Source of the DNA: Sphingomicrobium nitratireducens
GTDB taxonomy: Bacteria > Pseudomonadota > Alphaproteobacteria > Sphingomonadales > Sphingomonadaceae
Direction: 5' to 3'
Length of the DNA stretch: 64,000 bases
NCBI RefSeq assembly: GCF_026157035.1
Contig: NZ_JANJZA010000001.1
Span: 351,001-415,000, forward strand
The position numbers were made by a program, and so were the translations under genes. The notes under the pieces were generated by a model. The model had not been told where the DNA came from. It did no database searches and was given only the letters and a program-made list of their open reading frames with translations. Each line of letters opens with the position of its first letter. Within the stretch, counting starts at the first letter, position 1. Below, piece after piece: positions 54,770 through 63,021 of the stretch.

Positions 54770-55653
54770 AGGCCCTCCGGATCGGCGAGGCCCTCGCGGC
54801 GGTGGGCGGCGACGAGCGTGTTGCGAAGGAGCATCGCGATGGTCATCGGGCCGACCCCGCCCGGGACCGGGGTGATCGCGCCCGCATGCGGTTCGGCCTC
54901 GGCGAAGGCGACGTCGCCGACGAGGCGGCCCTTGTCTTCGCCGGGCGCGGGATCGAGGCGGTTGATGCCGACGTCGATGACGGTCGCGCCGGGCTTGATC
55001 CAGTCGCCCTTGACCATCTCCGCGCGCCCGACCGCTGCGACGACGATGTCGGCCTGGCGGACCAGGGCGGGCAAATCCTTCGTGCGGCTGTGGGCGATGG
55101 TGACGGTGGCGTTTTCCGATAGGAGCAATTGCGCCATCGGCTTGCCGACGATGTTGGAGCGGCCGACGACGACCGCATGCAGGCCCGACAGGTCGCCATG
55201 CTGCTGTTTCAACAGGTGGATGCAGCCGTAGGGCGTGCACGGGACGAGCGCGTCCTGTCCGACCGACAGGCGGCCCGCGTTGATGACGTGGAAGCCGTCG
55301 ACATCCTTGGCGGGATCGATCTCGGCGATGACCTTGTCGGCATCGAGATGGCCGGGAAGCGGCAGCTGGACGAGGATGCCGTCGACGCGCGGATCGCCGT
55401 TCAATTGGTCGATGAGCGCGAGGAGCGTGTTTTCGTCGGTGTCGGCGGGAAGGCGGTGGGTGAAGCTTTCCATGCCGGCCTCGAGCGTCGCCTTGCCCTT
55501 CGAGCGGACATAGACGGACGAGGCGGGGTCTTCGCCCACGAGGACGACGGCGAGGCCGGGCGCGCGGCCCGTCTTCTCGCGAAAGGCGGCGACGCCTTGC
55601 GCGACGCGCGCGCGAACTTGTGCGGCGCTGGCCTTGCCGTCGATCAGGCTCAC
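54766..55653 (-). CDS. folD: Bifunctional methylenetetrahydrofolate dehydrogenase/cyclohydrolase FolD
   Basis: The 295-residue enzyme interconverts 5,10-methylene- and 10-formyl-tetrahydrofolate. Motifs: [23 protein letters not shown] with the catalytic Lys, [64 protein letters not shown] and [20 protein letters not shown]. The start is GTG 55653 ([13 protein letters not shown]), overlapping the yggT stop by four bases. Length is standard. Confidence 0.95.
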   Translation of the reverse strand: MSLIDGKASAAQVRARVAQGVAAFREKTGRAPGLAVVLVGEDPASSVYVRSKGKATLEAGMESFTHRLPADTDENTLLALIDQLNGDPRVDGILVQLPLPGHLDADKVIAEIDPAKDVDGFHVINAGRLSVGQDALVPCTPYGCIHLLKQQHGDLSGLHAVVVGRSNIVGKPMAQLLLSENATVTIAHSRTKDLPALVRQADIVVAAVGRAEMVKGDWIKPGATVIDVGINRLDPAPGEDKGRLVGDVAFAEAEPHAGAITPVPGGVGPMTIAMLLRNTLVAAHRREGLADPEGL

Positions 55654-55952
55654 AGGACGGTCGGCCCCAATTCGAGCGCGACCCCGTAAAGCAGCTGGCG
55701 CACAATGTAGATGGCGAGCAGCAGGACGAGCGGCGAGAAGTCGAGCCCGCCGAAGTCGGGCATGAACTTGCGGATCGGCCGGTAGAAGGGCGCGGTGATC
55801 CGCTCGAGCACCTCGACGAGGGTGCGCACGAAGCCCGAATGCGGGTTGATCACGTTGAAGGCGAACAGCCAGGACAGGATGACCTGGCCGATGATGATCC
55901 ACGTCAGGACCTGCAGCAGCATGTCGACGATCTGGAAGAGGGCGAAAATCAT
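55650..55952 (-). CDS. YggT family membrane protein
   Basis: A 100-residue protein with two hydrophobic regions, [20 protein letters not shown] and [17 protein letters not shown], around the conserved loop [32 protein letters not shown]. YggT proteins have been tied to osmotic tolerance and cell-division-linked membrane functions; the mechanism is unclear. First gene of the coupled yggT-folD run. Confidence 0.9.
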   Translation of the reverse strand: MIFALFQIVDMLLQVLTWIIIGQVILSWLFAFNVINPHSGFVRTLVEVLERITAPFYRPIRKFMPDFGGLDFSPLVLLLAIYIVRQLLYGVALELGPTVL

Positions 55953-56009
55953 GGAGGGAGGCTTAGCCGCCTTGCTGCATCGCCGCAACGACTAGGGCGC
56001 GCGCAGGGC

Positions 56010-56984
56010 CTAGGGGGCGGTGCGCGGGGGCTGCGCCTCGGCGAGGATCAGCGCGAAGTCGTCGTCCGCATCGGTCCATTCCGCGATCGGGGTCCAGCCG
56101 CCCGCCGCGAGCAGGGCGCGGGCAGCGCGCTTGCCGTATTTGTGGCTGTTTTCGGTGTGGATGCTTGCACCCTTCGCGAAGGAGAAAGGCCGGCCCTCGA
56201 CGGTGAAATCGACGTCGCGATTGGCGACGAGGTGCATCTCGATGCGGCCCATCATTTCGTTCCAGCGCGCCTCGTGGTCGAACGCGTCCTCGGGGATGGT
56301 ACCTGCGAGTTCGCGGTTGATGCGCTTCAAGAGGTTCTTGTTGAAGGCGGCGGTGACGCCTTCGCTGTCGTCATAGGCGCGCTTGAGGCGCTCGATCGGC
56401 TTGACGCGGTCCATGCCGATGATCAGGTGCGCGCCGTCGCCGAGCATGGCGCGGAAGTGGCGCAGCATGTCGGTCGCGCTGGCGGGGACGAAATTGCCGA
56501 TGGTCGAACCCGGGAAGAAGCCGACGCGGTGGAGGCCGTCGATCTCGTGGGGGAGATCGAAAGGTTTTGTGAAGTCGGCCTCGACCGGATCGACCGCGAG
56601 GCCCGGATGATCGGCCATCAGCGCTTTGGCGGCATCGCGCAGATAGTCGCCCGAAATGTCGATCGGGACGTAATGTTCGGGCTTGATCGCATCGATGACG
56701 AGCGGGGTCTTGGTCGCCGAACCCGCGCCGAATTCGATCAGCGCGCCGCCCTTGCCGACTGCGTCCGCGATCTCGGCGGCGCGTTCGGTGAGGATGCCGG
56801 TCTCGATGCGGGTCGGGTAATAGTCGTCAAGGCGGGTGATGTCGTCGAACAGTTCCGAACCGCGTCGGTCGTAGAACCAGCGCGCGGGGATGGCGGGAAT
56901 GGGGGCGGCGAGGCCGTCGAGCACGTCCTTGCGAAAGGCGGGATCGACGTCGGGGGCGGGGGGCGCCTCAAGCGTTTCGGGCAA
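56010..56984 (-). CDS. egtD: L-histidine N(alpha)-methyltransferase EgtD
   Basis: The 324-residue enzyme makes hercynine (trimethyl-histidine), the first step of ergothioneine synthesis. It shows RWFYDRRGSELFDDITRLDDYYPTRIE, the SAM site LIEFGAGSATKTPLV, YVPIDISGDYL, GFFPGSTIGNF, LIIGMDRVKP and the C-terminal SHKYGKRAARALL region. The frame has no early ATG; TTG 56984 (MPETLEAPP...) is backed by a GGAG six bases upstream and gives the usual family length. It overlaps the end of egtB by 17 bases. Confidence 0.9.
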   Translation of the reverse strand: MPETLEAPPAPDVDPAFRKDVLDGLAAPIPAIPARWFYDRRGSELFDDITRLDDYYPTRIETGILTERAAEIADAVGKGGALIEFGAGSATKTPLVIDAIKPEHYVPIDISGDYLRDAAKALMADHPGLAVDPVEADFTKPFDLPHEIDGLHRVGFFPGSTIGNFVPASATDMLRHFRAMLGDGAHLIIGMDRVKPIERLKRAYDDSEGVTAAFNKNLLKRINRELAGTIPEDAFDHEARWNEMMGRIEMHLVANRDVDFTVEGRPFSFAKGASIHTENSHKYGKRAARALLAAGGWTPIAEWTDADDDFALILAEAQPPRTAP

Positions 56985-58215
56985 GGCGGACTCCGGTGAA
57001 CTGCCAGCGCTGCTGGGGGTAGAAGAAGTTGCGGTAGGTGACGCGCGAATGGCCGCGCGGGGTGGCGCAGGATGCGCCCTTGAGGACGAACTGCCCGCAC
57101 ATGAACTTGCCGTTATATTCACCGACCGTGCCTTCCTCGGGGGTGAAGCCCGGGTAGGGAAGATAGGCCGACTGGGTCCATTGCCAGCAGTCGCCGAAGG
57201 GGGAGGTGCCGCCCGTCGGCATGACCGCTGCGGCGGTGTCGAGCTGGGTCCCCGCATCGGGATCGGCGTCGGCGTAGGCGGCTTCCCACTCGGCCTCGGT
57301 CGGGAGGCGCGCGCCGGCCCAGCGTGCATAGGCATCGGCTTCGTAATAGCTGACGTGGGTGACGGGGCGCGACGGCTCGATCGGGCGGCGGCCCGCTAGC
57401 GTGAATCGGGTCCAGGCATTGTCCTCGTCGCGGCGCCAATATTTGGGCGCCTCGATCCCCTTCTCGCGCACCCACGCCCAGCCGTCGGAAAGCCATAGCG
57501 AGGGGGTCGAATAGCCGCCGTCGAGCATGAAGGCGGCCCATTCGCCCTGCGTGACGAGGCGGTCGGCAAGCGCATAGGGGGCGAGCAGCGTGTCGTGGCG
57601 CGGACGTTCGCAGTCGTAGCTGAAGGGCTCGCCCGCGTCCGTGCCGATGGCGACCTTGCCGCCCGCAAAGGTCGTCCAGCCGAGCGCCGGCGCGTCGCCG
57701 GCCGCGATCGGCGGGCCGTCGAGATAGGCCGGATCGAGTGGGTTCTCGCTCAGCGTCCAGAGGATGTCGGTGAGGAACAGTTCCTGGTGCTGCTGTTCGT
57801 GCTGGATGCCGAGTTCGACCAAAGCTTTCACTTCGTCGGACAGGCTGTCGAGCGCGGCCAGCAGCGTCTCTTCGACGGCGACGCGGTAGCCTGCGATCTC
57901 GGCCAGCGAGGGTCGGCTGATCATGCCGCGACAGGCGCGCGCCTGCCTTTCGCCCTCGCCCTCGTAGTAGGAGTTGAAGAGGAACGGCCATTTCTCGTCG
58001 TGGAGGCGATAGCCCGGCACGTGGTCGCGCAGGATGAAAGTCTCGAAGAACCAGGTCGTGTGCGCGAGGTGCCACTTGGCGGGGCTCGCGTCGGGATGCG
58101 GCTGGAGGGTCGCATCGGCGTCCGACAGCGGCCGCGCGAGGTCGAGCGTCAGGCCCCGCGTGGCGCGGAAGCGGTCGGCGAGATTCGCCTTCGATGGTTC
58201 GTCGGAACGGGCCAC
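56968..58215 (-). CDS. egtB: Ergothioneine biosynthesis protein EgtB (iron-dependent sulfoxide synthase)
   Basis: The 415-residue protein has an N-terminal DinB-like domain with the iron ligands (KWHLAHTTWFFETF His and ELGIQHEQQHQELF, H-x3-H-x-E) and a C-terminal formylglycine-enzyme-like domain (VTHVSYYEADAYARWAGARLPTEAEWE, GDCWQWTQSAYLPYPGF, HSRVTYRNFFYPQQRWQFTGVRLA). It links hercynine to a cysteine or gamma-glutamylcysteine sulfur. Gene order egtB-egtD is the compact form; no EgtC or EgtE is seen beside it. Confidence 0.92.
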   Translation of the reverse strand: MARSDEPSKANLADRFRATRGLTLDLARPLSDADATLQPHPDASPAKWHLAHTTWFFETFILRDHVPGYRLHDEKWPFLFNSYYEGEGERQARACRGMISRPSLAEIAGYRVAVEETLLAALDSLSDEVKALVELGIQHEQQHQELFLTDILWTLSENPLDPAYLDGPPIAAGDAPALGWTTFAGGKVAIGTDAGEPFSYDCERPRHDTLLAPYALADRLVTQGEWAAFMLDGGYSTPSLWLSDGWAWVREKGIEAPKYWRRDEDNAWTRFTLAGRRPIEPSRPVTHVSYYEADAYARWAGARLPTEAEWEAAYADADPDAGTQLDTAAAVMPTGGTSPFGDCWQWTQSAYLPYPGFTPEEGTVGEYNGKFMCGQFVLKGASCATPRGHSRVTYRNFFYPQQRWQFTGVRLARNA

Positions 58216-58274
58216 GACTTCTCCACTCTAACAGGTCGGGAGCGGTTGTGGAGCCGCAACGTTCCCTTTTCGTG

Positions 58275-58838
58275 TCAGTCGCGGTTGGCGCCGGGAGTCC
58301 ACAGGATATCGCCGCCTTCCGCCGCGGCGATCGCGCGCGCGGCGACAAACAGGTGGTCGGACAGGCGGTTGAGATAGGCCAGCGCGTGCGCGTTGACCGG
58401 CTCGACCTCGTTCAGGGCGACGGCGGCGCGTTCGGCGCGGCGCACGACGGCCCGGGTGTAATAGAGGTGGGCGACCCCCGCGCTGCCGCCGGGAAGCAGG
58501 AAGCTGGTCAGCGGTTCGAGCGAGGCGTTGGCATCGTCGATCTCGGCCTCGAGCCGGTGGACCTGCGTCTCGACGATGCGCAGCGCGCCGTCGATCCCCT
58601 CGGGCGTGGCGAGGTCGGCGCCGAGGTCGAACAGGTCGTGCTGGATGCGGCGGAAGGCGGTCGCGTCGTGGCCTCCCGCCTCAAGCGCGCTGATGGAGAC
58701 GCCGAGCGCGCTGTTGGCTTCGTCCACTTCGCCGATCGCGGCCATGCGGACCCCCGCCTTGGAAACGCGGCTGCCGTCGACGAGGCCGGCCGTGCCTTCG
58801 TCACCGGTACGGGTGTAGATGCGGTTGAGCTTGACCAG
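58275..58838 (-). CDS. Cob(I)yrinic acid a,c-diamide/cobalamin adenosyltransferase (PduO type), probable CTG start
   Basis: About 187 residues. The N-terminal ATP-binding motif KLNRIYTRTGDEGTAGLVDG is intact, followed by IGEVDEANSALG, IQHDLFDLGADLA, LPGGSAGVAHLYYTRAVVRRAER and YLNRLSDHLFVAAR, all typical of PduO-type enzymes that adenosylate cobalamin. The first ATG (58745) would delete the ATP motif. In frame, the codon before VKLNR is CTG at 58838, one base after the stop of the preceding gene, with AAGGG upstream, so a CTG start is proposed. Confidence 0.85.
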   Translation of the reverse strand: MVKLNRIYTRTGDEGTAGLVDGSRVSKAGVRMAAIGEVDEANSALGVSISALEAGGHDATAFRRIQHDLFDLGADLATPEGIDGALRIVETQVHRLEAEIDDANASLEPLTSFLLPGGSAGVAHLYYTRAVVRRAERAAVALNEVEPVNAHALAYLNRLSDHLFVAARAIAAAEGGDILWTPGANRD

Positions 58839-58839
58839 C

Positions 58840-59043
58840 TCAGCTACCCTTGCCGGCGAGCGCGAGGATCAGGGCGACGATGAGGATGGCGATGCCCTGG
58901 AAGAGCACGCGCTTCTGCATGTAGCCCTGCTGCTTCTCGCCCGAGAGGTCCTTGCCCGAGGCCATGGCCATGACGCCGCGAACGAGGACATAGGCGGTCG
59001 CGCCCATGGCGGCGACGAGTGCGATGATGAGGAGCGTGTTCAT
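58840..59043 (-). CDS. Twin-transmembrane (HIG1-domain-like) protein
   Basis: A 67-residue protein with two hydrophobic helices, NTLLIIALVAAMGATAYVLV and VLFQGIAILIVALILALAG, joined by GVMAMASGKDLSGEKQQGYMQKR. This twin-TM plan and the loop sequence match bacterial HIG1-domain proteins, which in mitochondria stabilise respiratory supercomplexes. It is followed after one base by the adenosyltransferase gene and preceded by gluQ after six bases, so the three genes form one unit. Confidence 0.8.
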   Translation of the reverse strand: MNTLLIIALVAAMGATAYVLVRGVMAMASGKDLSGEKQQGYMQKRVLFQGIAILIVALILALAGKGS

Positions 59044-59048
59044 GGCCC

Positions 59049-59891
59049 TTATGTAGGCGCGATGAAGGCAAAGCCCAAGGGCAGACTTCGGGCCGTAAGC
59101 GATGCAGCAAGCGCGGGTCCGTCGACGCCGTCGGCACGCATCGCGGCAAGCGTCGGCGCCTGGTCGCGCTTGGCAAGGCGGCGGCCGTCGGCGTGCCCCA
59201 CGAGCTCGTGATGGAAATAGGTCGGCTCGGGCAGGCCGAGAAGGTGCTGCAACAGGCGCTGGATCGGGGTCGAGGGTCTCAGGTCGGCGCCGCGCACGAC
59301 CATCTCCACCCCCTGGTCGGCATCGTCGAGGACGCAGGCGAGGTGGTAGGAGGACGGTGCGTCCTTGCGCGCGAGGATAGCATCGCCGAGCTGGTCGGGC
59401 GTGGCTGAGAAATGTCTCCCGTCGCGTTCGGTCCATGAGGGAAGGCCGATCCGTTCGAGTGCGCGGCGATGGTCGAGCCGCCAGCTGTGCGGGCTGGACG
59501 CCCGTCGCCCCGGATCGTCGGGCAGGCCGCGGCAGGTGCCGGGATACTGATGTCCCGGGTCGCCGTGAGGCGCGCTGAGCACCGCCGCGATGTCGGCGCG
59601 CGTGCAGAAGCAGGGATAGACGAGGCGATCGGCCTTCAGCGTCTCGAGCGCGGCATCGTAGCGCGCGAGCCGCTCGCTCTCGCGCATTACCTCGCCCGAC
59701 CAGTCGAGGCCGAGCCAGCGAAGGTCCTCAAAGATCCCGTCGACGAATTCCTCGCGGCTGCGCGCGGGGTCGAGATCGTCGATGCGCAGGCGGTAGCTGC
59801 CGCCGCCCGCGTCCGCCGCCATCGCGGCGGAAAAGGCGTGGCCAAGGTGGAGGCGGCCCGAGGGCGAGGGGGCGAAACGGGTGACCGGCAT
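59049..59891 (-). CDS. gluQ: Glutamyl-Q tRNA(Asp) synthetase GluQ-RS
   Basis: The 280-residue protein is a shortened glutamyl-tRNA synthetase lacking an anticodon-binding domain. The class I signature is TRFAPSPSGRLHLGHAF (HLGH), followed by RIDDLDPARSREEFVDGIFEDLRWLGLDW, YPCFCTRADI and a zinc-site-like cysteine set, and KMSKS-like RRLAKRDQAPTL. It glutamylates queuosine in tRNA(Asp). Start ATG 59891. Confidence 0.88.
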   Translation of the reverse strand: MPVTRFAPSPSGRLHLGHAFSAAMAADAGGGSYRLRIDDLDPARSREEFVDGIFEDLRWLGLDWSGEVMRESERLARYDAALETLKADRLVYPCFCTRADIAAVLSAPHGDPGHQYPGTCRGLPDDPGRRASSPHSWRLDHRRALERIGLPSWTERDGRHFSATPDQLGDAILARKDAPSSYHLACVLDDADQGVEMVVRGADLRPSTPIQRLLQHLLGLPEPTYFHHELVGHADGRRLAKRDQAPTLAAMRADGVDGPALAASLTARSLPLGFAFIAPT

Positions 59892-60080
59892 GACTCAGCA
59901 GTGTTGCAAAAGTGACTCTTGACCCGGCGAGTCGCGCCATGGTGTCATGCGTACGTCATCCCGGGTTGGCATCCGGGTGCACGTTAAACGGAAAGACGGG
60001 CTTCGGCTGCCAGTCTCCCGCGGACGAGTGCGACAGGCCCGGGGGCGGCGTCCGAAGACGGACACGCGGGAGGGTTTTGC

Positions 60081-60650
60081 TTGTACCACCATCCGGATCT
60101 CCTTCGACACCCAGAGAGTTGCCCGGCGCTCGTGCTCAACGCCGACTATACGCCGCTCTCCTACTACCCGCTCTCCCTGTGGCCGTGGCAGACCGCGGTC
60201 AAGGCGATGTTCCTCGAGCGGGTCGACGTGGTCGCCCATTACGACCGCGAAGTGCACAGCCCGTCGGCGGCGCTCAAGCTGCCCTCGGTGATCGCGCTTC
60301 GGCAATATGTGAAGCCCAACGAATATCCGGCCTTCACCCGGTTCAACCTGTTCCTGCGCGACCGGTTCGAATGCGTGTTCTGCGGATCGGGCAAGGAACT
60401 GACCTTCGACCATGTCGTGCCGCGCAGCCAGGGCGGGCGCACCAGCTGGGAGAATGTCGCGACCGCCTGCGCGCCGTGCAACCTCAGGAAAGGGGGGCGC
60501 ACGCCCGAACAGGCCGGCATGCCGATGAGTCGCTCGCCGATCCGGCCGACCAGCTGGCAGCTGCAGGATCACGGGCGCAGTTTCCCGCCGGGCTACCTGC
60601 ACGATACGTGGCACGACTATCTTTACTGGGACGTCGAACTCGAGCCCTGA
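60081..60650 (+). CDS. HNH endonuclease domain protein
   Basis: The 189-residue protein begins MYHHPDLLRHPESCPALVLN, has ADYTPLSYYPLSLWPWQTAVKA, and carries the HNH motif with a zinc-finger frame: FECVFCGSGKELTFDHVVPRSQGG then SWENVATACAPCNLRKGGRTPEQAGM. Such stand-alone HNH proteins are common in alphaproteobacterial cores and their substrate is unknown. The start is TTG 60081 with ggaggg seven bases upstream; there is no early ATG. No methylase partner is present. Confidence 0.85.
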   Translation: MYHHPDLLRHPESCPALVLNADYTPLSYYPLSLWPWQTAVKAMFLERVDVVAHYDREVHSPSAALKLPSVIALRQYVKPNEYPAFTRFNLFLRDRFECVFCGSGKELTFDHVVPRSQGGRTSWENVATACAPCNLRKGGRTPEQAGMPMSRSPIRPTSWQLQDHGRSFPPGYLHDTWHDYLYWDVELEP

Positions 60651-60663
60651 TCCTAACCGGTCG

Positions 60664-60671
60664 TTAACCAT
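60664..60671 (+). promoter_or_regulatory. TTAACCAT box, candidate CtrA site
   Basis: TTAACCAT followed by TGCGGG, 22 bases before the receiver-protein ATG. The same sequence context (TTAACCAT then TTGCGGG) occurs at 20583. Confidence 0.4.
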
Positions 60672-60692
60672 TGCGGGCCTAGGATTTCCGCC

Positions 60693-61208
60693 ATGTTCGA
60701 GATGTTCGATCCCACGGTCGCGCCGACCGTCCTCATCGTCGAGCCCAAGCGCAATGCGCTGGGCGTTTTCGCGCGCCGCCTGTCGGAAGCGGGGCTCAAG
60801 GTCCTTCCCACCGACAATGCCATCGATGCCTTCGCGATGCTCCATCGCCACCGGGTCGACCTGGTGCTGTCGGAACTGCGCATGCCCGGCAAGGACGGGC
60901 TGGAACTGACAAGGCTCATTCGCGACGAGACCGCGCTGGCCGATCTCCACGTCATGCTGATCACGGGGCGGTCGGACAGAAAAGGCGCGGTGCTCGGCTA
61001 CGAGGCCGGGTGCGACGATGTCATCGCCAAGCCGTTCGACACCGACGTGCTGGTGGCGCGCATCAAGCGCCGCTTCGCACGGGCGCGCTCGCTGGGCGAG
61101 CTGAAGCGCGACAAGGCGACGCTCGACGCGCGCGTGGTCGAACGCTCGATCCAGATCGGCGAACTGAAGGATCGCCTCGCCGCATTCGAGCGCGGCCAGA
61201 AGGCCTAG
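60693..61208 (+). CDS. Response-regulator-like receiver protein with Glu at the phosphoacceptor site
   Basis: A 171-residue single REC domain (about 12-130) and a coiled-coil tail (LKRDKATLDARVVERSIQIG). The phosphoacceptor position, normally Asp in a (D/S)D-x-x-MP context, is Glu61 in DLVLSELRMPG, and the acidic pocket near residue 17 reads VLIVEPKRN instead of Asp-Asp. Thr91 (LITGRS) and Lys113 (IAKPF) are kept. It may therefore be locked in an active-like state or work without phosphorylation. Target unknown. Converges on galU, sharing a CTAG. Confidence 0.8.
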   Translation: MFEMFDPTVAPTVLIVEPKRNALGVFARRLSEAGLKVLPTDNAIDAFAMLHRHRVDLVLSELRMPGKDGLELTRLIRDETALADLHVMLITGRSDRKGAVLGYEAGCDDVIAKPFDTDVLVARIKRRFARARSLGELKRDKATLDARVVERSIQIGELKDRLAAFERGQKA

Positions 61209-62059
61209 CCGAGTCTTTCCCTGAGCAGCGGCGCGATGTCGGGATCGGCAAGCCCGAGCGCGCAATTGGCGAGCACGAAGCCGGCCTTGCTGCCGCAATC
61301 GTAGCGCGTGGCGTCGACCTTGACGGCATGGAAGCTTTGTCTGCCGATCAGCCGGGCCATCGCGTCGGTGAGCTGGATCTCGCCGCCCGCGCCGGTCTCG
61401 TGGGCGGACAGTTCCTCCATCACTTGCGGCTGGAGAATGTAACGGCCGATCACCGCGAGGCGCGAAGGCGCGGACGCGGGGTCGGGCTTCTCGACCAGGC
61501 CCTTGACCTCGGTCGCGTTGCCCTCGGTCGCCCCAGGATCGACGATCCCGTAGCTGGCGGTCGCCTCGGCGGCCACTTCCTCGGCGCACACGATGTTGCC
61601 GCCGAGACGCGCGTAGGCGTCGACCATCTGCTTGAGGGCGCCGGGCTTGCCGACCATCAGGTCGTCGGGGAGGAGGACCGCGAAGGGTTCCTCGCCGATC
61701 ACTTCGCGCGCGCACCACACGGCGTGGCCGAGACCGAGCGGCTGCTGCTGGCGCACGGTGACGAGTTCGCCATAGCCCGCGCGGCTCGAGGCGAGCGGGT
61801 CGAGCGCCTTGCCCTTTTCGCCCATCGTGCGTTCGAGTTCGTAGGCCATGTCGAAATAGTCGACCAGGCTGGCCTTGCCGCGCCCGGTGACGAACACGAG
61901 CTGCTCGATACCCGCCTCGCGCGCCTCGTCGACCGCGTACTGGATGAGCGGGCGATCGACGATCGTCAGCATCTCCTTGGGCATCGTCTTGGTCGCGGGC
62001 AGCAGCCGCGTGCCGAGCCCCGCCACCGGGAAGACGGCCTTGCGTACCTTGTGCGTCAT
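61205..62059 (-). CDS. galU: UTP-glucose-1-phosphate uridylyltransferase GalU
   Basis: The 284-residue enzyme makes UDP-glucose for polysaccharide and glycolipid synthesis. Signatures: KAVFPVAGLGTRLLPATKTMPKEMLTIVDRPLIQYAVDEA at the N-terminus, LVFVTGRGKASLVDYFD, LGLGHAVWCA, FAVLLPDDLM, VKGLVEKPDP and GGEIQLTDAM. Standard length. Its start overlaps the stop of the lipoprotein gene upstream by four bases. Confidence 0.95.
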   Translation of the reverse strand: MTHKVRKAVFPVAGLGTRLLPATKTMPKEMLTIVDRPLIQYAVDEAREAGIEQLVFVTGRGKASLVDYFDMAYELERTMGEKGKALDPLASSRAGYGELVTVRQQQPLGLGHAVWCAREVIGEEPFAVLLPDDLMVGKPGALKQMVDAYARLGGNIVCAEEVAAEATASYGIVDPGATEGNATEVKGLVEKPDPASAPSRLAVIGRYILQPQVMEELSAHETGAGGEIQLTDAMARLIGRQSFHAVKVDATRYDCGSKAGFVLANCALGLADPDIAPLLRERLG

Positions 62060-62412
62060 TCGGGTTGTTCCTCGTCGCTTTCGGGCACGGGGTCGGGGCC
62101 GGTGATGTCGCTTTCGTCGTGGGACGCGTCGTCGATGTCGGATACGGGGTCGGGCTCGGGCGCCATGCCGCCTTCGGGCGGGGGCAGGTCGAACCGATCG
62201 GGCTCGCGCGGGGTCGAACGGCGAACCAGCTCGTCGACGCGTTCGGGTCGCGCATAAGGCGGCGGGGTGAGCAGCTCGGCGGCGTCGGGCGTGTGGTCGG
62301 CCATCGCGGGACGCGGCGGCAGGTCCTGTCCGTCGGCCGGGCGCAATTCGCCGGCGCGCCCGCAAGCGGCAAGCGCGAGAAGCGTGACGAGCGGGAGGAA
62401 CTTGCGGGTCAT
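62056..62412 (-). CDS. Small proline-rich lipoprotein
   Basis: A 118-residue protein with a lipoprotein signal (MTRKFLPLVTLLALAAC) and an acidic, proline-rich, largely disordered remainder (PPPYARPERVDELVRRSTPR, RFDLPPPEGGMAPEPDPVSD, ending PDPVPESDEEQPE). No domain is recognised. The ATG at 62412 was chosen because it places the lipobox properly. It is translationally coupled to galU, which may simply reflect gene packing. Confidence 0.65.
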   Translation of the reverse strand: MTRKFLPLVTLLALAACGRAGELRPADGQDLPPRPAMADHTPDAAELLTPPPYARPERVDELVRRSTPREPDRFDLPPPEGGMAPEPDPVSDIDDASHDESDITGPDPVPESDEEQPE

Positions 62413-62487
62413 CGCTACGGGCTTAGCCCGAGGCTTGGCGCGATGCCAAGCTTGCATGACGGCACCGCGGCGCTTAGCCCGTCAGCC

Positions 62488-63021
62488 ATGACGCGTTTCC
62501 TGCTGATGCTGCTCGCCGCCTTCTCGCTCGCTGCCTGTGATGCAGGCCATGACGGGACGCCGACGCCGACGCTCGCCGGAGCCGGATTGCAGCGCGAGTT
62601 CGTCGGGTCGGAGCTGCCCGCGATCTCGGTGACCACGCCCGACGGAAAACAGGTGCCGCTGGCCGACATCGCCGGGGGTGAGCCGCTGCTGGTCAACCTG
62701 TGGGCGAGCTGGTGTGCGCCGTGCGTCGAGGAACTGCCGACGTTGGCGGCGCTCGCCGCGCGCGAGGGAGCGCCGGCGGTGCTGACGCTCAACCAGGACA
62801 TGGGGCCGCAAAGCTCGGTCGAGGCCTTCATCGAGGAGAAGGGGCTCGAGGGCATCGAGGCATGGCAGGATCCCGCGATGGCGATGACCGACGCGCTGGC
62901 GGTGCAGGTGATGCCGACGACCGTGCTCTACGGCTCGGACGGGCGCGAGATCTGGCGCTATGTCGGCGATCTCGACTGGACCGGCGAGGAAGCCGCGACG
63001 CTGCTTGGCGAAGCGCGCTAG
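62488..63021 (+). CDS. TlpA family thioredoxin-like lipoprotein
   Basis: The 177-residue protein has a lipobox ([10 protein letters not shown], Cys18) and a thioredoxin fold with active site [12 protein letters not shown] (CxxC), preceded by [21 protein letters not shown] and followed by the cis-Pro region [20 protein letters not shown]. Such proteins reduce disulfides in the periplasm, for example in cytochrome c maturation. Although the reading frame extends upstream, ATG 62488 gives the lipoprotein signal. It is divergent from the lipoprotein/galU pair and shares a CTAG stop with dapD. Confidence 0.9.
   Translation: MTRFLLMLLAAFSLAACDAGHDGTPTPTLAGAGLQREFVGSELPAISVTTPDGKQVPLADIAGGEPLLVNLWASWCAPCVEELPTLAALAAREGAPAVLTLNQDMGPQSSVEAFIEEKGLEGIEAWQDPAMAMTDALAVQVMPTTVLYGSDGREIWRYVGDLDWTGEEAATLLGEAR

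Noticed and set aside
60081-60650. HNH gene as part of a restriction or mobile system
   Set aside because: No methylase, integrase or terminase nearby, and neighbours are core genes; this looks like the conserved stand-alone HNH protein of alphaproteobacteria.
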